36,476 bases of DNA from a virus: positions 1 to 36,476 of the IMG/VR virus record IMGVR_UViG_3300050023_000032. One strand, given 5' to 3'. Made by a program: the position numbers and the translations under genes. The notes under the pieces are model-generated. The model did no database searches, had not been told where the DNA came from, and worked only from the letters and a program-made list of their open reading frames with translations. This document shows positions 8,208 to 14,854 of this stretch, piece after piece (position 1 is the stretch's first letter; every line of letters starts with the position of its first letter).

Positions 8208-8222
8208 GCAAGTTTAGCATGG
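8208..8222 (+). promoter_or_regulatory. TGCAAGTTTAGTATGG motif, copy 2
   Basis: GCAAGTTTAGCATGG, one internal mismatch to the consensus, lies nine bases after the preceding stop. No start codon with an open frame follows; a structured region does, so this copy probably drives an RNA. Confidence 0.55.
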
Positions 8223-8550
8223 CAGTACCTTAACAAAGCAATTACTGGCAACTCCTCTAATGGGCACCTTACTTGTAAGGCAGCATTAGGAGAATGTACC
8301 AGGTTGCATCCACCCATCACTATAGTGATGCAGTAACAGCCGTTGAAATAGTACGGTGGTTGTTTTGACTGGAATGCATCGAAAGATCGTTCCTTTGGTG
8401 GGTTATGGCAATTACCGTCACCTGGCCGACGGATTGCGGCGCAGATTGCAGACAGGATAGTTTGGTGGAGGATGTTAATAACATCTGTTGAAGCTGGCTA
8501 TATAAATCTGCAACCCGAAATGACCACTTCTATAAACGAGGTGGTCATTT
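8223..8550 (+). ncRNA. putative structured non-coding RNA 1
   Basis: About 330 bases without a credible ORF, between two copies of the TGCAAGTTTAGTATGG motif and ending in a terminator. Visible helices: CTAATG/CATTAG (8257-8262 with 8284-8289) enclosing CCTTACTTGTAAGG (8267-8280); a perfect 16-base palindrome CATCACTATAGTGATG (8315-8330); a GGAA-AUC stem capped by a GAAA tetraloop (8371-8393); GGTTAT/ATTACC (8401-8416); GCCG/CGGC (8425-8440); and GCAGATT/AATCTGC (8441-8447 with 8505-8511) enclosing GATGTTA/TAACATC (8471-8485). This density of helices is the evidence; no known RNA family was recognised. The exact ends are estimates. Confidence 0.55.
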
Positions 8551-8552
8551 TG
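8518..8552 (+). terminator. rho-independent terminator after ncRNA 1
   Basis: AAATGACCAC and GTGGTCATTT form a perfect 10-bp stem around a 13-base loop; the 3' arm runs into TTTTGTT. The A-run/T-run symmetry also permits termination on the opposite strand. Confidence 0.8.
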
Positions 8553-8570
8553 TTACACATTTTCTTTGAT

Positions 8571-8585
8571 ACAAGTTTAGTATGG
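8571..8585 (+). promoter_or_regulatory. TGCAAGTTTAGTATGG motif, copy 3
   Basis: ACAAGTTTAGTATGG lies 18 bases after the terminator tail and 18 bases before the ATG at 8603. A terminator directly followed by this motif supports the idea that it restarts transcription. Confidence 0.65.
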
Positions 8586-8602
8586 TAAGGGAGAACCATG
8601 AA

Positions 8603-8788
8603 ATGAATGCAATTTTGAGAGTACTGCTAATCTTAGTTGGCTTCGTAATTTTTCTTATCAGTCTACCGCTGACAGCAACTGGCATAAGCACTGCCGATGG
8701 TACGATCGTGGCATTAGGCTTATTCCTCATGCTTGTTGGCATAGCCATGGTTGTATGGAATATTGTATTCTTGGCAGCTGAACGATGA
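8603..8788 (+). CDS. small two-pass membrane protein
   Basis: 61 residues. The ATG at 8603 follows GGGAG by nine bases; an earlier in-frame ATG at 8582 lies inside the promoter-like motif and is rejected. Two hydrophobic helices (about residues 5-27 and 35-57) are joined by a short polar turn. The family is not recognised. It starts a cluster of small membrane proteins and overlaps the next start (ATGA). Confidence 0.65.
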   Translation: MNAILRVLLILVGFVIFLISLPLTATGISTADGTIVALGLFLMLVGIAMVVWNIVFLAAER

Positions 8789-8913
8789 TCAAAGTAGCAT
8801 TCTACATGACGTTAGTTCTGACTGGCATGGCGATTCTGTTCGTGGCATTGCTTTGGGTGTGCGACAACTGGTCGACGCTTATGCCATACATAATGATGAA
8901 AGGCACGTGGTAA
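8785..8913 (+). CDS. small single-pass membrane protein
   Basis: 42 residues. An ATG overlapping the previous stop opens a frame with one hydrophobic segment (residues 5-26, FYMTLVLTGMAILFVALLWV) and a short polar tail. It is too small for family recognition. Support comes from the ATGA coupling and from the hydrophobic character shared with its neighbours. Confidence 0.55.
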   Translation: MIKVAFYMTLVLTGMAILFVALLWVCDNWSTLMPYIMMKGTW

Positions 8914-8914
8914 C

Positions 8915-9004
8915 ATGGATACTCTTGCCGTAGTCGTAGCAATCCTCATCATGCTCGTGCTGACCGGCATAGTCGCGCTGGCAGGAAAGGGAGATAAGAA
9001 ATGA
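8915..9004 (+). CDS. 29-residue membrane peptide
   Basis: The ATG lies one base after the previous stop and the TGA overlaps the next ATG (ATGA), so the frame fits the tight coupling seen throughout. A hydrophobic core of about 20 residues (LAVVVAILIMLVLTGIVALA) is followed by GKGDKK, a typical cytosolic anchor. The function is unknown. Such peptides can modulate membrane complexes; that is only a general possibility. Confidence 0.5.
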   Translation: MDTLAVVVAILIMLVLTGIVALAGKGDKK

Positions 9005-9489
9005 ATATAGCCAACATCAAAGCTAGGCTTGCTGAGTTAAACGTGACTGCTCCTATCGAGTTTACGTGGGAGCATAGCCAGCCTATAGCACGAGTGCATG
9101 GCATAGCCACTGCCATACCAGTTGATGACAATCAAGACGCTGCTTTTGCAGAGCATGTTGCTGACATAGCCGCACATCCAGAACGTTACAGAACGGAAGC
9201 TGAAGCCTATGGTCATAGGATAGTACAGATTGAATATACCGAGCGCATAGTCTTGAGTTTGTGCAAACAGAATCTGCATTGCAAGCCATCCCATATAGTT
9301 CACGTGCCTGAGGGCACGACTGTATGGAGATTAAGTCGAGTTCAGCGTTATCCTGGCAAGCCAATACACGATGAGTTCGTCACTATACAATTGTGGAAGC
9401 TTGCAGATGGTGGCACGGTTACATTCGGCATGTCTGACGACTTCGATACGGTGGTGATTGCAGGTAACTATAAAGGAGATAAACAATGA
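9001..9489 (+). CDS. hypothetical soluble protein
   Basis: 162 residues. GGGAGA precedes the ATG. The sequence has no membrane segment; an N-terminal acidic/hydrophobic part is followed by a middle helical stretch (HVADIAAHPERYRTEAEAYG) and a beta-rich C-terminal half. I do not recognise the family. It lies between small membrane protein genes with 4-base overlaps on both sides, suggesting joint expression with them. Confidence 0.65.
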   Translation: MNIANIKARLAELNVTAPIEFTWEHSQPIARVHGIATAIPVDDNQDAAFAEHVADIAAHPERYRTEAEAYGHRIVQIEYTERIVLSLCKQNLHCKPSHIVHVPEGTTVWRLSRVQRYPGKPIHDEFVTIQLWKLADGGTVTFGMSDDFDTVVIAGNYKGDKQ

Positions 9490-9731
9490 AAGGTTTAATG
9501 ATACTCTGTTCGTTGGTTGCAGTACTTAGTGCAGTCCTGTTCGTCAGTCAGGCAACTATGGGTGTTTTCCTGGTGGGATGTGCTTGCTGGCTTGCCATCA
9601 ATGCTCGTCTGTATCAGGCTGATGAGCATCAGAAAGATTTGCTTGCCAAACAGCAGGAAATTCGTCAAGCTGCTGTGTACATATGTCAATATTTGGCTAA
9701 CCATAATGATAAACCTTCAAGCTCAGTATAG
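9486..9731 (+). CDS. small membrane protein with charged tail
   Basis: 81 residues. Two closely spaced hydrophobic helices (about residues 3-21 and 24-42) precede a polar, helical C-terminal half rich in Gln, Lys and Asp. AAGGAGA lies just before the ATG, which overlaps the previous stop. The family is not recognised. The next gene probably starts within its last 26 bases. Confidence 0.6.
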   Translation: MKGLMILCSLVAVLSAVLFVSQATMGVFLVGCACWLAINARLYQADEHQKDLLAKQQEIRQAAVYICQYLANHNDKPSSSV

Positions 9732-9915
9732 AACGTTTCTTGCCACGAACGTCACTTTAGCTGCCAGATCCACACTGGCTTGCTTCAAGGCAGCAACGTC
9801 CGATCCTGCTAAGAAACATTCATTAGATTTAGCTATGGCTGTGTTTAATGAAATGATACTGGATATGAATGACAAACACATTGCCATGGACGCTAAGAGG
9901 AGCCTTGTAAAATGA
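9706..9915 (+). CDS. hypothetical helical protein
   Basis: 69 residues from an ATG inside the end of the previous gene. The open frame extends further upstream, but that part only mirrors the overlapping membrane protein gene, so the short form is chosen. The protein is amphipathic and mostly helical (TLAARSTLACFKAAT, LDLAMAVFNEMILDM). No motif is seen. The start has no strong ribosome site, consistent with coupling to the upstream gene. Confidence 0.5.
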   Translation: MINLQAQYRTFLATNVTLAARSTLACFKAATSDPAKKHSLDLAMAVFNEMILDMNDKHIAMDAKRSLVK

Positions 9916-10100
9916 CCGCAATTCCAGTCATTATCGGCATCATTTTGCTTATAATAGTCATAATTATCGTTAAAAAGATCCTAAAAGCACGAATTATCGG
10001 CTATAAATGCGATAGCTGTGGCGAGGACATTAGGTACGCTGGCATATGCCAGGATTGCCAAGACTTGTCAGATCAGGACACGTGCCAGATGGGAGATTAA
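9912..10100 (+). CDS. membrane-anchored zinc-ribbon peptide
   Basis: 62 residues: a strongly hydrophobic N-terminal helix (IPVIIGIILLIIVIIIV), a basic stop-transfer segment (KKILKAR), then CDSC and CQDC pairs spaced like a small zinc ribbon in the cytosol. A membrane-tethered zinc ribbon may bring a protein or nucleic acid partner to the membrane; the partner is unknown. ATGA overlap with the previous gene. Confidence 0.6.
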   Translation: MTAIPVIIGIILLIIVIIIVKKILKARIIGYKCDSCGEDIRYAGICQDCQDLSDQDTCQMGD

Positions 10101-10101
10101 G

Positions 10102-10257
10102 ATGTCTACAGAAACATGGCGTTTGATTGCTTCATTTGCTTGTGGTGCCTCGTGCATCGTCGTGCCATCACTTATCATATTCTTGATGACTATAAGATAT
10201 TGCATAAAACCTGAACCAACATGGGAAGAACGCTCAGGATTGTATCACGTTAAGTAA
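10102..10257 (+). CDS. small single-pass membrane protein
   Basis: 51 residues. GGGAG precedes the ATG at 10102; the longer open frame from 10018 is out of frame with the genuine zinc-ribbon gene and is rejected for the upstream part. One hydrophobic helix (about residues 8-31) is followed by a charged tail. It is the last gene of the small membrane cluster; a GGTATATAT motif follows. Confidence 0.55.
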   Translation: MSTETWRLIASFACGASCIVVPSLIIFLMTIRYCIKPEPTWEERSGLYHVK

Positions 10258-10276
10258 CAGCTGTCGATTATTCCAG

Positions 10277-10285
10277 GGTATATAT
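10277..10285 (+). promoter_or_regulatory. GGTATATAT motif, copy 2
   Basis: GGTATATAT followed by TCTCAGA, 22 bases before the ATG at 10308 and directly before its ribosome site AGAGGA. It opens a new unit after the small-protein cluster. Confidence 0.5.
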
Positions 10286-10307
10286 TCTCAGAAAAGAGGA
10301 TATTACT

Positions 10308-11264
10308 ATGGCATGGAATGATTTGCTTGTAGATTTAAACAGGAGCCAGAAGGGTGTTGACTTAGCCCTAATGGCTCCATACGTTGCTGGCGTGCTTGTG
10401 CATCTTGGTTCGGCAAACCTGGACGATCCAGCTTTCCCAATTTACGATCCTGAAGCTGCCAATCACATTCAAGAAGCTGCCACTGCCAAGATTCCATTGG
10501 TTGGAATTTCAGTGGACATGAACGCTTCCATGTGGGGATCCGGTGGATGGCAGGTTCCTCTTCCGGACGTGAAGAGTCAACCTCGCACTAAGAATCCTAT
10601 GTACATGTTCGTCAAGAACTTCCTGACTCCCATGAAGACAGCTCAGTTCATCGTCCTGGTGCTTGGAGCATCGACAGAATCTGCTGCCTGGAACGTGGGC
10701 GAACTGCAAGCCATGATTGCTGCGTTGGAAGCTGGCATGAAGGCTGGAGAGATCCAAAAGCTGAAGATCATGGTAGCCAGTACACCTGCGTTCGTGCGAG
10801 ATCATTGCTACGATGCAGTGCAGAAGCTAAACCTGTTCGAAAACATGTTCTATAAGGAAGATGGCAGCTGCCCATATGGCATCATGGTGCAAGAGCCGGC
10901 ATCCATTTCCGGAACGTACACCTGGCAGGTAATGCAAGCAACTCCTCCGCTCAGCAAGGCTAAGCCTTCAGCGTACTTGGGAGCGTATCCTAATCCTATG
11001 CTTTGGCAGTGGCTGTTAGGTGGAGTGTACCTTCCCTTTAATGCAACAACCAACAGGCAGTTTGGCATCAGCTCGATGTGGAACGGCAAAGCTGCCTTCT
11101 ACAAATGGGCAGGTGTGACTGTTACTGACGATGACAACCCTGATCCTAATCAGCCTCCAGCATTGCCAGGAACAGTTGAGGCAAAGATCGACGCTCTGAC
11201 CGTAGAATTGGCTGCCTTACGTGCAGATGTTAAGAAATTGACGTGGTTGGGAAAAGATGCATGA
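10308..11264 (+). CDS. unknown protein, possibly a divergent GH25-like barrel
   Basis: 318 residues. Strong ribosome site (AGAGGA, seven bases). The first half alternates strands and helices in a way that recalls the GH25 muramidase barrel (LVDLNRSQKG at the start, AGVLVHLGS, IPLVGISVDM), and a real GH25 enzyme lies 0.5 kb downstream. The catalytic DxE pair is not visible, so any activity is doubtful. A Pro/Asp linker (DDDNPDPNQPPALPG) leads to a C-terminal coiled coil (AKIDALTVELAALRADVKKL) that could trimerise it, as in tail appendage proteins. A virion or receptor-binding role is inference. Confidence 0.45.
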   Translation: MAWNDLLVDLNRSQKGVDLALMAPYVAGVLVHLGSANLDDPAFPIYDPEAANHIQEAATAKIPLVGISVDMNASMWGSGGWQVPLPDVKSQPRTKNPMYMFVKNFLTPMKTAQFIVLVLGASTESAAWNVGELQAMIAALEAGMKAGEIQKLKIMVASTPAFVRDHCYDAVQKLNLFENMFYKEDGSCPYGIMVQEPASISGTYTWQVMQATPPLSKAKPSAYLGAYPNPMLWQWLLGGVYLPFNATTNRQFGISSMWNGKAAFYKWAGVTVTDDDNPDPNQPPALPGTVEAKIDALTVELAALRADVKKLTWLGKDA

Positions 11265-11764
11265 AAGCAGTTATCAGACTGAAATCCTTTCCAGATCATC
11301 GTGGTATTCCTGGTCATCAAGGAGGTAGCTTACCAGAGCATGCTTTCCCTATCGATATCCACGATGCTGGCAAAGAAGACGTCATCACGCATGCCATAGG
11401 TGGGACGTGGCCTACCGTGGATAGCGATCACTACTATCATGCTACCAGATTAAGCAATTTAGAAGGCATTCGTGCCAATGGACTGCAACCCACGAAACAA
11501 GGCACGTTCACAGGATACTCTCATGGTAAGGACGTGTCACTGACGACAGGTGATAGTGGTAACGTCGAGTACTGGACAGGCATGGCAGCATGGGCAGCCT
11601 ATGACAAGTCAGGACATACTGCCGTGCCTTACATGACTGTGCTGCGTGTCAAGAAGAGCGACGTCACCAATCCCACATCCTATAGGTCAGACGAATTTAA
11701 CACAGCCAGTATAGCATCAGACAAATTGGAATATTGGACTGGCAAGACGTGGGAATCGTTGTGA
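11261..11764 (+). CDS. tagged ADP-ribosyltransferase-like protein
   Basis: 167 residues. Residues 7-25 are the shared tag. The next domain begins with HYYHAT (57-62) followed by LSNLEGIRANGLQPT, the YHxT...I...GL pattern of ADP-ribosyltransferase and KptA-like folds; a later strand (YMTVLRVKKSDV) fits the same fold. The expected product would modify a host protein or RNA using NAD; a catalytic Glu cannot be placed confidently. Its ATG overlaps the previous stop, and a muramidase follows. It is the second ART-like cargo behind the tag. Confidence 0.55.
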   Translation: MKAVIRLKSFPDHRGIPGHQGGSLPEHAFPIDIHDAGKEDVITHAIGGTWPTVDSDHYYHATRLSNLEGIRANGLQPTKQGTFTGYSHGKDVSLTTGDSGNVEYWTGMAAWAAYDKSGHTAVPYMTVLRVKKSDVTNPTSYRSDEFNTASIASDKLEYWTGKTWESL

Positions 11765-11790
11765 AGCACATAACTATAAGGTAATCAATT

Positions 11791-12576
11791 ATGAGCACTG
11801 AGCGTACGCTTATTTGCGACATATCATTCTATCAGGACGCTGCATCGACTGCCGTTAAGCCTGAGCTTGGTAAGATGAAGTCGGCCGGCATCGAGGGAGT
11901 CATCCTCAGAGCATCACAAGGCATTGTAAGAGATCGGCTGTTTGAGTATTACTGGGGTGACTGCGATGCCCATAGCATTCCACGGATGGTTTATGGATTT
12001 CTAGAGTACTGGAATGGCAGTCCAGAGGCTGGCAACCAAGGCAAGTTTATGGCCGACTGGTTTGTTGGCAAGCAGCGTACTCGAGGCTGGCTGGATTTTG
12101 AGCGACCTAACGCCAATTATCCAGCCTTACCTCCTCGTCAAAACTGCCTGGACATGATACAAAACTGGATGACCAAAGTCGATGCTGGCTTGGGCACTGA
12201 GAGCGGACTGTACACCAATCTGTCCACGATCGAGTACCTGTCTCCTATCCCAAGCTGGCTAATCAACCGTCCGTTCTGGCTGTCGTGGCCTCCAACCGTG
12301 CCATCCGGCAAGACTGCTATCGAATATACTGCAACGTTGGCGCCTCCCAAGATAGCCTTCACAAACATGAAAGTTTGGCAGTTTGCTTGGAACGGTCCTG
12401 GCTTAGCAGCCGGCATGGAAAGCCTTGGATTGGACATCGATTGGTTTATGGGAAATGCTGACGAGTTTCGAGATTTCAGCAGCGGAGGAGTGACTCCTCC
12501 TGTACCCGAGCTAACTGCAAGGCAGAAACTGTTAGTCATCATCGACGAACTGACTGCACTTAGCAGAACGCTATAA
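11791..12576 (+). CDS. GH25 muramidase, probable endolysin
   Basis: 261 residues. CDISFYQD at the start (Asp10), GVILRASQG, and GWLDFERP with Asp102 and Glu104 match the GH25 lysozyme barrel, in which the DxE pair hydrolyses the beta-1,4 bond between N-acetylmuramic acid and N-acetylglucosamine. LDIDWF near residue 215 fits the conserved acidic strand near the end of the barrel. A Pro-rich linker (GGVTPPVPELTARQ) and a short C-terminal helix follow. No signal peptide is seen, so export would need a holin. It could be the lysis enzyme or a virion hydrolase; position away from the tail genes favours lysis. Confidence 0.85.
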   Translation: MSTERTLICDISFYQDAASTAVKPELGKMKSAGIEGVILRASQGIVRDRLFEYYWGDCDAHSIPRMVYGFLEYWNGSPEAGNQGKFMADWFVGKQRTRGWLDFERPNANYPALPPRQNCLDMIQNWMTKVDAGLGTESGLYTNLSTIEYLSPIPSWLINRPFWLSWPPTVPSGKTAIEYTATLAPPKIAFTNMKVWQFAWNGPGLAAGMESLGLDIDWFMGNADEFRDFSSGGVTPPVPELTARQKLLVIIDELTALSRTL

Positions 12577-12684
12577 CTATCTCGGTGCTCCCGAAGCTAC
12601 GCAGATCAGCATCAACACGATGACCGCAAACAGGCACACAGCCACAACTTCTTGAGAGTGATTGGCTAACCAGTTGTTTCCCAT
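12577..12684 (-). CDS. 35-residue membrane peptide on the opposite strand
   Basis: The only convincing minus-strand gene. From the ATG at 12684 it reads a polar N-terminus (MGNNWLANHSQE), one hydrophobic helix (VVAVCLFAVIVLMLICVA) and ends SGAPR. GGGAG lies eight bases upstream, and a perfect minus-strand copy of the TGCAAGTTTAGTATGG motif sits 24 bases before the start. A longer open frame reaching 12915 runs through the divergent gene and is not needed. It abuts the muramidase stop tail-to-tail. A role in lysis timing or membrane modification is possible but unproven. Confidence 0.65.
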   Translation of the reverse strand: MGNNWLANHSQEVVAVCLFAVIVLMLICVASGAPR

Positions 12685-12707
12685 AGTTTTCTCCCTTTGA
12701 ACGGTTA

Positions 12708-12723
12708 CCATACTAAACTTGCA
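12708..12723 (-). promoter_or_regulatory. TGCAAGTTTAGTATGG motif, copy 4 (minus strand)
   Basis: Perfect consensus on the minus strand, pointing at the small membrane gene at 12684. With the plus-strand copy at 12742 it makes a 16-base perfect inverted repeat around 18 bases, a divergent promoter arrangement. Confidence 0.7.
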
Positions 12724-12732
12724 GGTATATAT
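12724..12732 (+). promoter_or_regulatory. GGTATATAT motif, copy 3
   Basis: GGTATATAT lies in the 18-base spacer between the two divergent copies of the other motif. It may be a true second element or an AT-rich part shared by both promoters. Confidence 0.3.
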
Positions 12733-12741
12733 TTTCGACAT

Positions 12742-12757
12742 TGCAAGTTTAGTATGG
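12742..12757 (+). promoter_or_regulatory. TGCAAGTTTAGTATGG motif, copy 5
   Basis: Perfect consensus, 11 bases before the GTG start at 12769 and immediately before its ribosome site AGGAG. Confidence 0.7.
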
Positions 12758-12768
12758 CAGGAGCATCC

Positions 12769-13431
12769 GTGATTTATATCATTTCTTATGCAAGCAGCGA
12801 TTATTATGAACATCTTAGGCGACGATTGCTTGCAGATTGCAATAAGTTTGGCTTGACTAATATCCGCTCTTACGATAGGCAATGGCTTGAAACAACTTGG
12901 TTCTATAGGGATCATACAGACATTCTAAACATCCCAAGAGGATCAGGTGTGTGGAGTTGGAAGCCATATATCATTCAAAACATGCTGTCCAAATGTGCTC
13001 CTAACGATATCGTGGTTTACCTGGATGCTTCCACAACCATGAAGGTCGATCCAACTCCTGTTATCGAGAGCGTTCAGGACGTGCTTGTTTGTGATAGCAG
13101 TTGGGCCAGCAAGGACTGGACGAAAAGGGATGCATTTTATTATATGAACTGTATGTCTGACTATTATCTGAATTCCAATCAGGTGTGGGCAGGAGCCGTG
13201 CTCGTGCGAAACACTGAGGTCGGCAACGACCTTGTGAATGACTGGCTGAAGTATTGCTGCGACAGACGCATTATCAGTGATGATAAGAGCGTAAGCGGAC
13301 CGGAGAGAAAGGCATTTCAAGATAATCGCCACGATCAAACCGTACTTAATTTACTAATTCGCAAGTATATTCACGAGTATGAGATGACTGGTGTACAAAC
13401 TGTTCCAACAATGCCTTTTATAGATGAGTGA
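12769..13431 (+). CDS. glycosyltransferase-like protein (GT-A type)
   Basis: 220 residues from a GTG preceded by AGGAG; the frame is open further upstream but that part runs through the promoter motif. RGSGVWSWKPYII at about 57-69 and DIVVYLDAS at 80-88 match a group of polysaccharide-locus glycosyltransferases with a conserved GxGxWxWKP box and a DxD-like metal site. The enzyme would transfer a sugar from a nucleotide donor to a glycan, protein or modified base. It leads a run of glycosyl- and methyltransferases, so a phage glycan-decoration pathway is likely; the acceptor is unknown. Confidence 0.65.
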   Translation: MIYIISYASSDYYEHLRRRLLADCNKFGLTNIRSYDRQWLETTWFYRDHTDILNIPRGSGVWSWKPYIIQNMLSKCAPNDIVVYLDASTTMKVDPTPVIESVQDVLVCDSSWASKDWTKRDAFYYMNCMSDYYLNSNQVWAGAVLVRNTEVGNDLVNDWLKYCCDRRIISDDKSVSGPERKAFQDNRHDQTVLNLLIRKYIHEYEMTGVQTVPTMPFIDE

Positions 13432-14089
13432 GGATAAATTGAATCTTTCTGACCTGGCTACCAAGCACGAAACGGACAAAGGTCCTAAGCATCACAACTA
13501 TGCCGAGATATACGACAGGTACATGGCTCCCTATCGGGAATCAACCAAAGCTATACTGGAAGTAGGCTTGCTTTATGGCAGTTCGGCAAAGATGTTCCTA
13601 GAATACTTCCCTAATGCTAAGATGTACGTCATCGAGTACAATCAAGAGCTTATCGATCGAGCGCTAAACGATAGCCAATTTCCTAACAAGGACAGGCTTG
13701 TCATCATTCATGGCGATCAGAACGATCCATCCGTATGGAAAGACATTCCCATGGACAGCCTTGATTGGATTGTTGACGACGGCAGTCACGTGCCAAATGA
13801 TCAGCTAAACACGCTCATCTATGGCTTCCCACATCTAAAGCCATCAGGACTATATATTCTAGAAGATATGCATTGCAGTCTGCATCCTAACTTCAATCCT
13901 TCAGGAGAGAACACTGTGTACGAGTGGGTCTTCGAGAAGATCATGGATCAGCAGAAGATAGGCATCATGACCGGCAACTTCTATCTTGAGCGTGACAAGT
14001 GCATCACTCCTCTTACATGGCTTACTAAGCACATTGTTGCCTTTCACTTCTACAAGTCAATAATTATGCTGGAACGCACAAATGATTAG
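13424..14089 (+). CDS. class I SAM-dependent methyltransferase
   Basis: 221 residues. LATKHETDKG and HNYAEIYDRY near the N-terminus, then ILEVGLLYGSS (44-54, motif I, binds S-adenosylmethionine) and DWIVDDGSHVP, resemble sugar O-methyltransferases of the macrocin/mycinamicin type and cephalosporin-hydroxylase-like proteins. It probably methylates a sugar hydroxyl. It starts inside the end of the glycosyltransferase gene and overlaps the next one, so the three enzymes are likely made together and act on one product. Confidence 0.75.
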   Translation: MSEDKLNLSDLATKHETDKGPKHHNYAEIYDRYMAPYRESTKAILEVGLLYGSSAKMFLEYFPNAKMYVIEYNQELIDRALNDSQFPNKDRLVIIHGDQNDPSVWKDIPMDSLDWIVDDGSHVPNDQLNTLIYGFPHLKPSGLYILEDMHCSLHPNFNPSGENTVYEWVFEKIMDQQKIGIMTGNFYLERDKCITPLTWLTKHIVAFHFYKSIIMLERTND

Positions 14090-14852
14090 CATCGTACTAC
14101 CGGTCTACCAACGTCAGGATATGATCGAACGAGTGCTTCAAGGCATTTGGGACAACTCCTCTTCATTGGTTAAGGAGATTGTGATTGTGCTGGATGGCTG
14201 TACAGACAATTCAGAAAAGATTGTCATGGACTTCATAGCCAATCATTATCAGCGCATGCAGTGGCAAGTTTTGTGGACAAATAATGTTTGGGAAGTGCGT
14301 GCGTGCAATAAAGGCTTGAAGGCTTGCCATGAGGAATATTGCGTATCCATCCAGGACGATATGATTGTCGACTATCTGAATTGGGATAAGCGTCTTATTA
14401 TACCTTTTCAGATGTGGTACGATGTCTTTGCCGTCACTTCCTTGTGTGCAGTAAACCTTGGATCGGATGGCTATCACTTAGCATGGTACGATGCCGTAAA
14501 CGATCACAATTCTCCTCGCAACAAGTTTGTGATTAGGGACGTAGTAAACCGTGGTCCGCTCATGTTCCGCAAGTCCATGCTTGAAGAACTTGGATATCTA
14601 GATGAAGCCTTCGCTCCGCAGGGTATGGACGATATGGACATCTGCCTACGTGCCTGGCAGCACGGCTGGGTCAGCGGAGTTTACCCGATGCCAGCGTTCT
14701 TTGATCCTGCGGATGGCACCACTCGCAAGGATCCTAATAGCCAGCAAGTCACTCAGGCAGCTTGGATTAAGAACGAAAAGATTTTGCTTGAGCGACATAT
14801 GGCAGCTATCGTAGGTTCAAAACATTCTGAGGATAGGCTATTAGAGGCATAA
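14082..14852 (+). CDS. family 2 glycosyltransferase
   Basis: 256 residues. ISIVLPVYQRQD at the N-terminus, VIVLDGCTDNS at 34-44 and SIQDDMIVD at 89-97 give the GT-A nucleotide-binding fold and the DxD-like metal site of GT2 enzymes. GYLDEAFAPQGMDDMDICLRAW in the second half is the acceptor-side ED(x)D-type region (residues about 170-190). It transfers a hexose or related sugar from a nucleotide sugar. No membrane helices, so soluble. It is translationally linked to methyltransferases on both sides. Confidence 0.85.
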   Translation: MISIVLPVYQRQDMIERVLQGIWDNSSSLVKEIVIVLDGCTDNSEKIVMDFIANHYQRMQWQVLWTNNVWEVRACNKGLKACHEEYCVSIQDDMIVDYLNWDKRLIIPFQMWYDVFAVTSLCAVNLGSDGYHLAWYDAVNDHNSPRNKFVIRDVVNRGPLMFRKSMLEELGYLDEAFAPQGMDDMDICLRAWQHGWVSGVYPMPAFFDPADGTTRKDPNSQQVTQAAWIKNEKILLERHMAAIVGSKHSEDRLLEA

Positions 14853-14854
14853 CT

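Noticed and set aside
8751-8933. Plus-strand ORF overlapping the small membrane genes
   Set aside because: It conflicts with two short ORFs joined by ATGA overlaps that have clear membrane helices.
9517-9915. Longer 132-residue version of the gene at 9706
   Set aside because: Its first 63 codons are an out-of-frame reading of the membrane protein gene; the conserved-looking part starts at 9706.
13853-13866. TATATATTCTAGA-like sequence resembling the first GGTATATAT copy
   Set aside because: Within the methyltransferase coding sequence (YILED) and not near a gene start.
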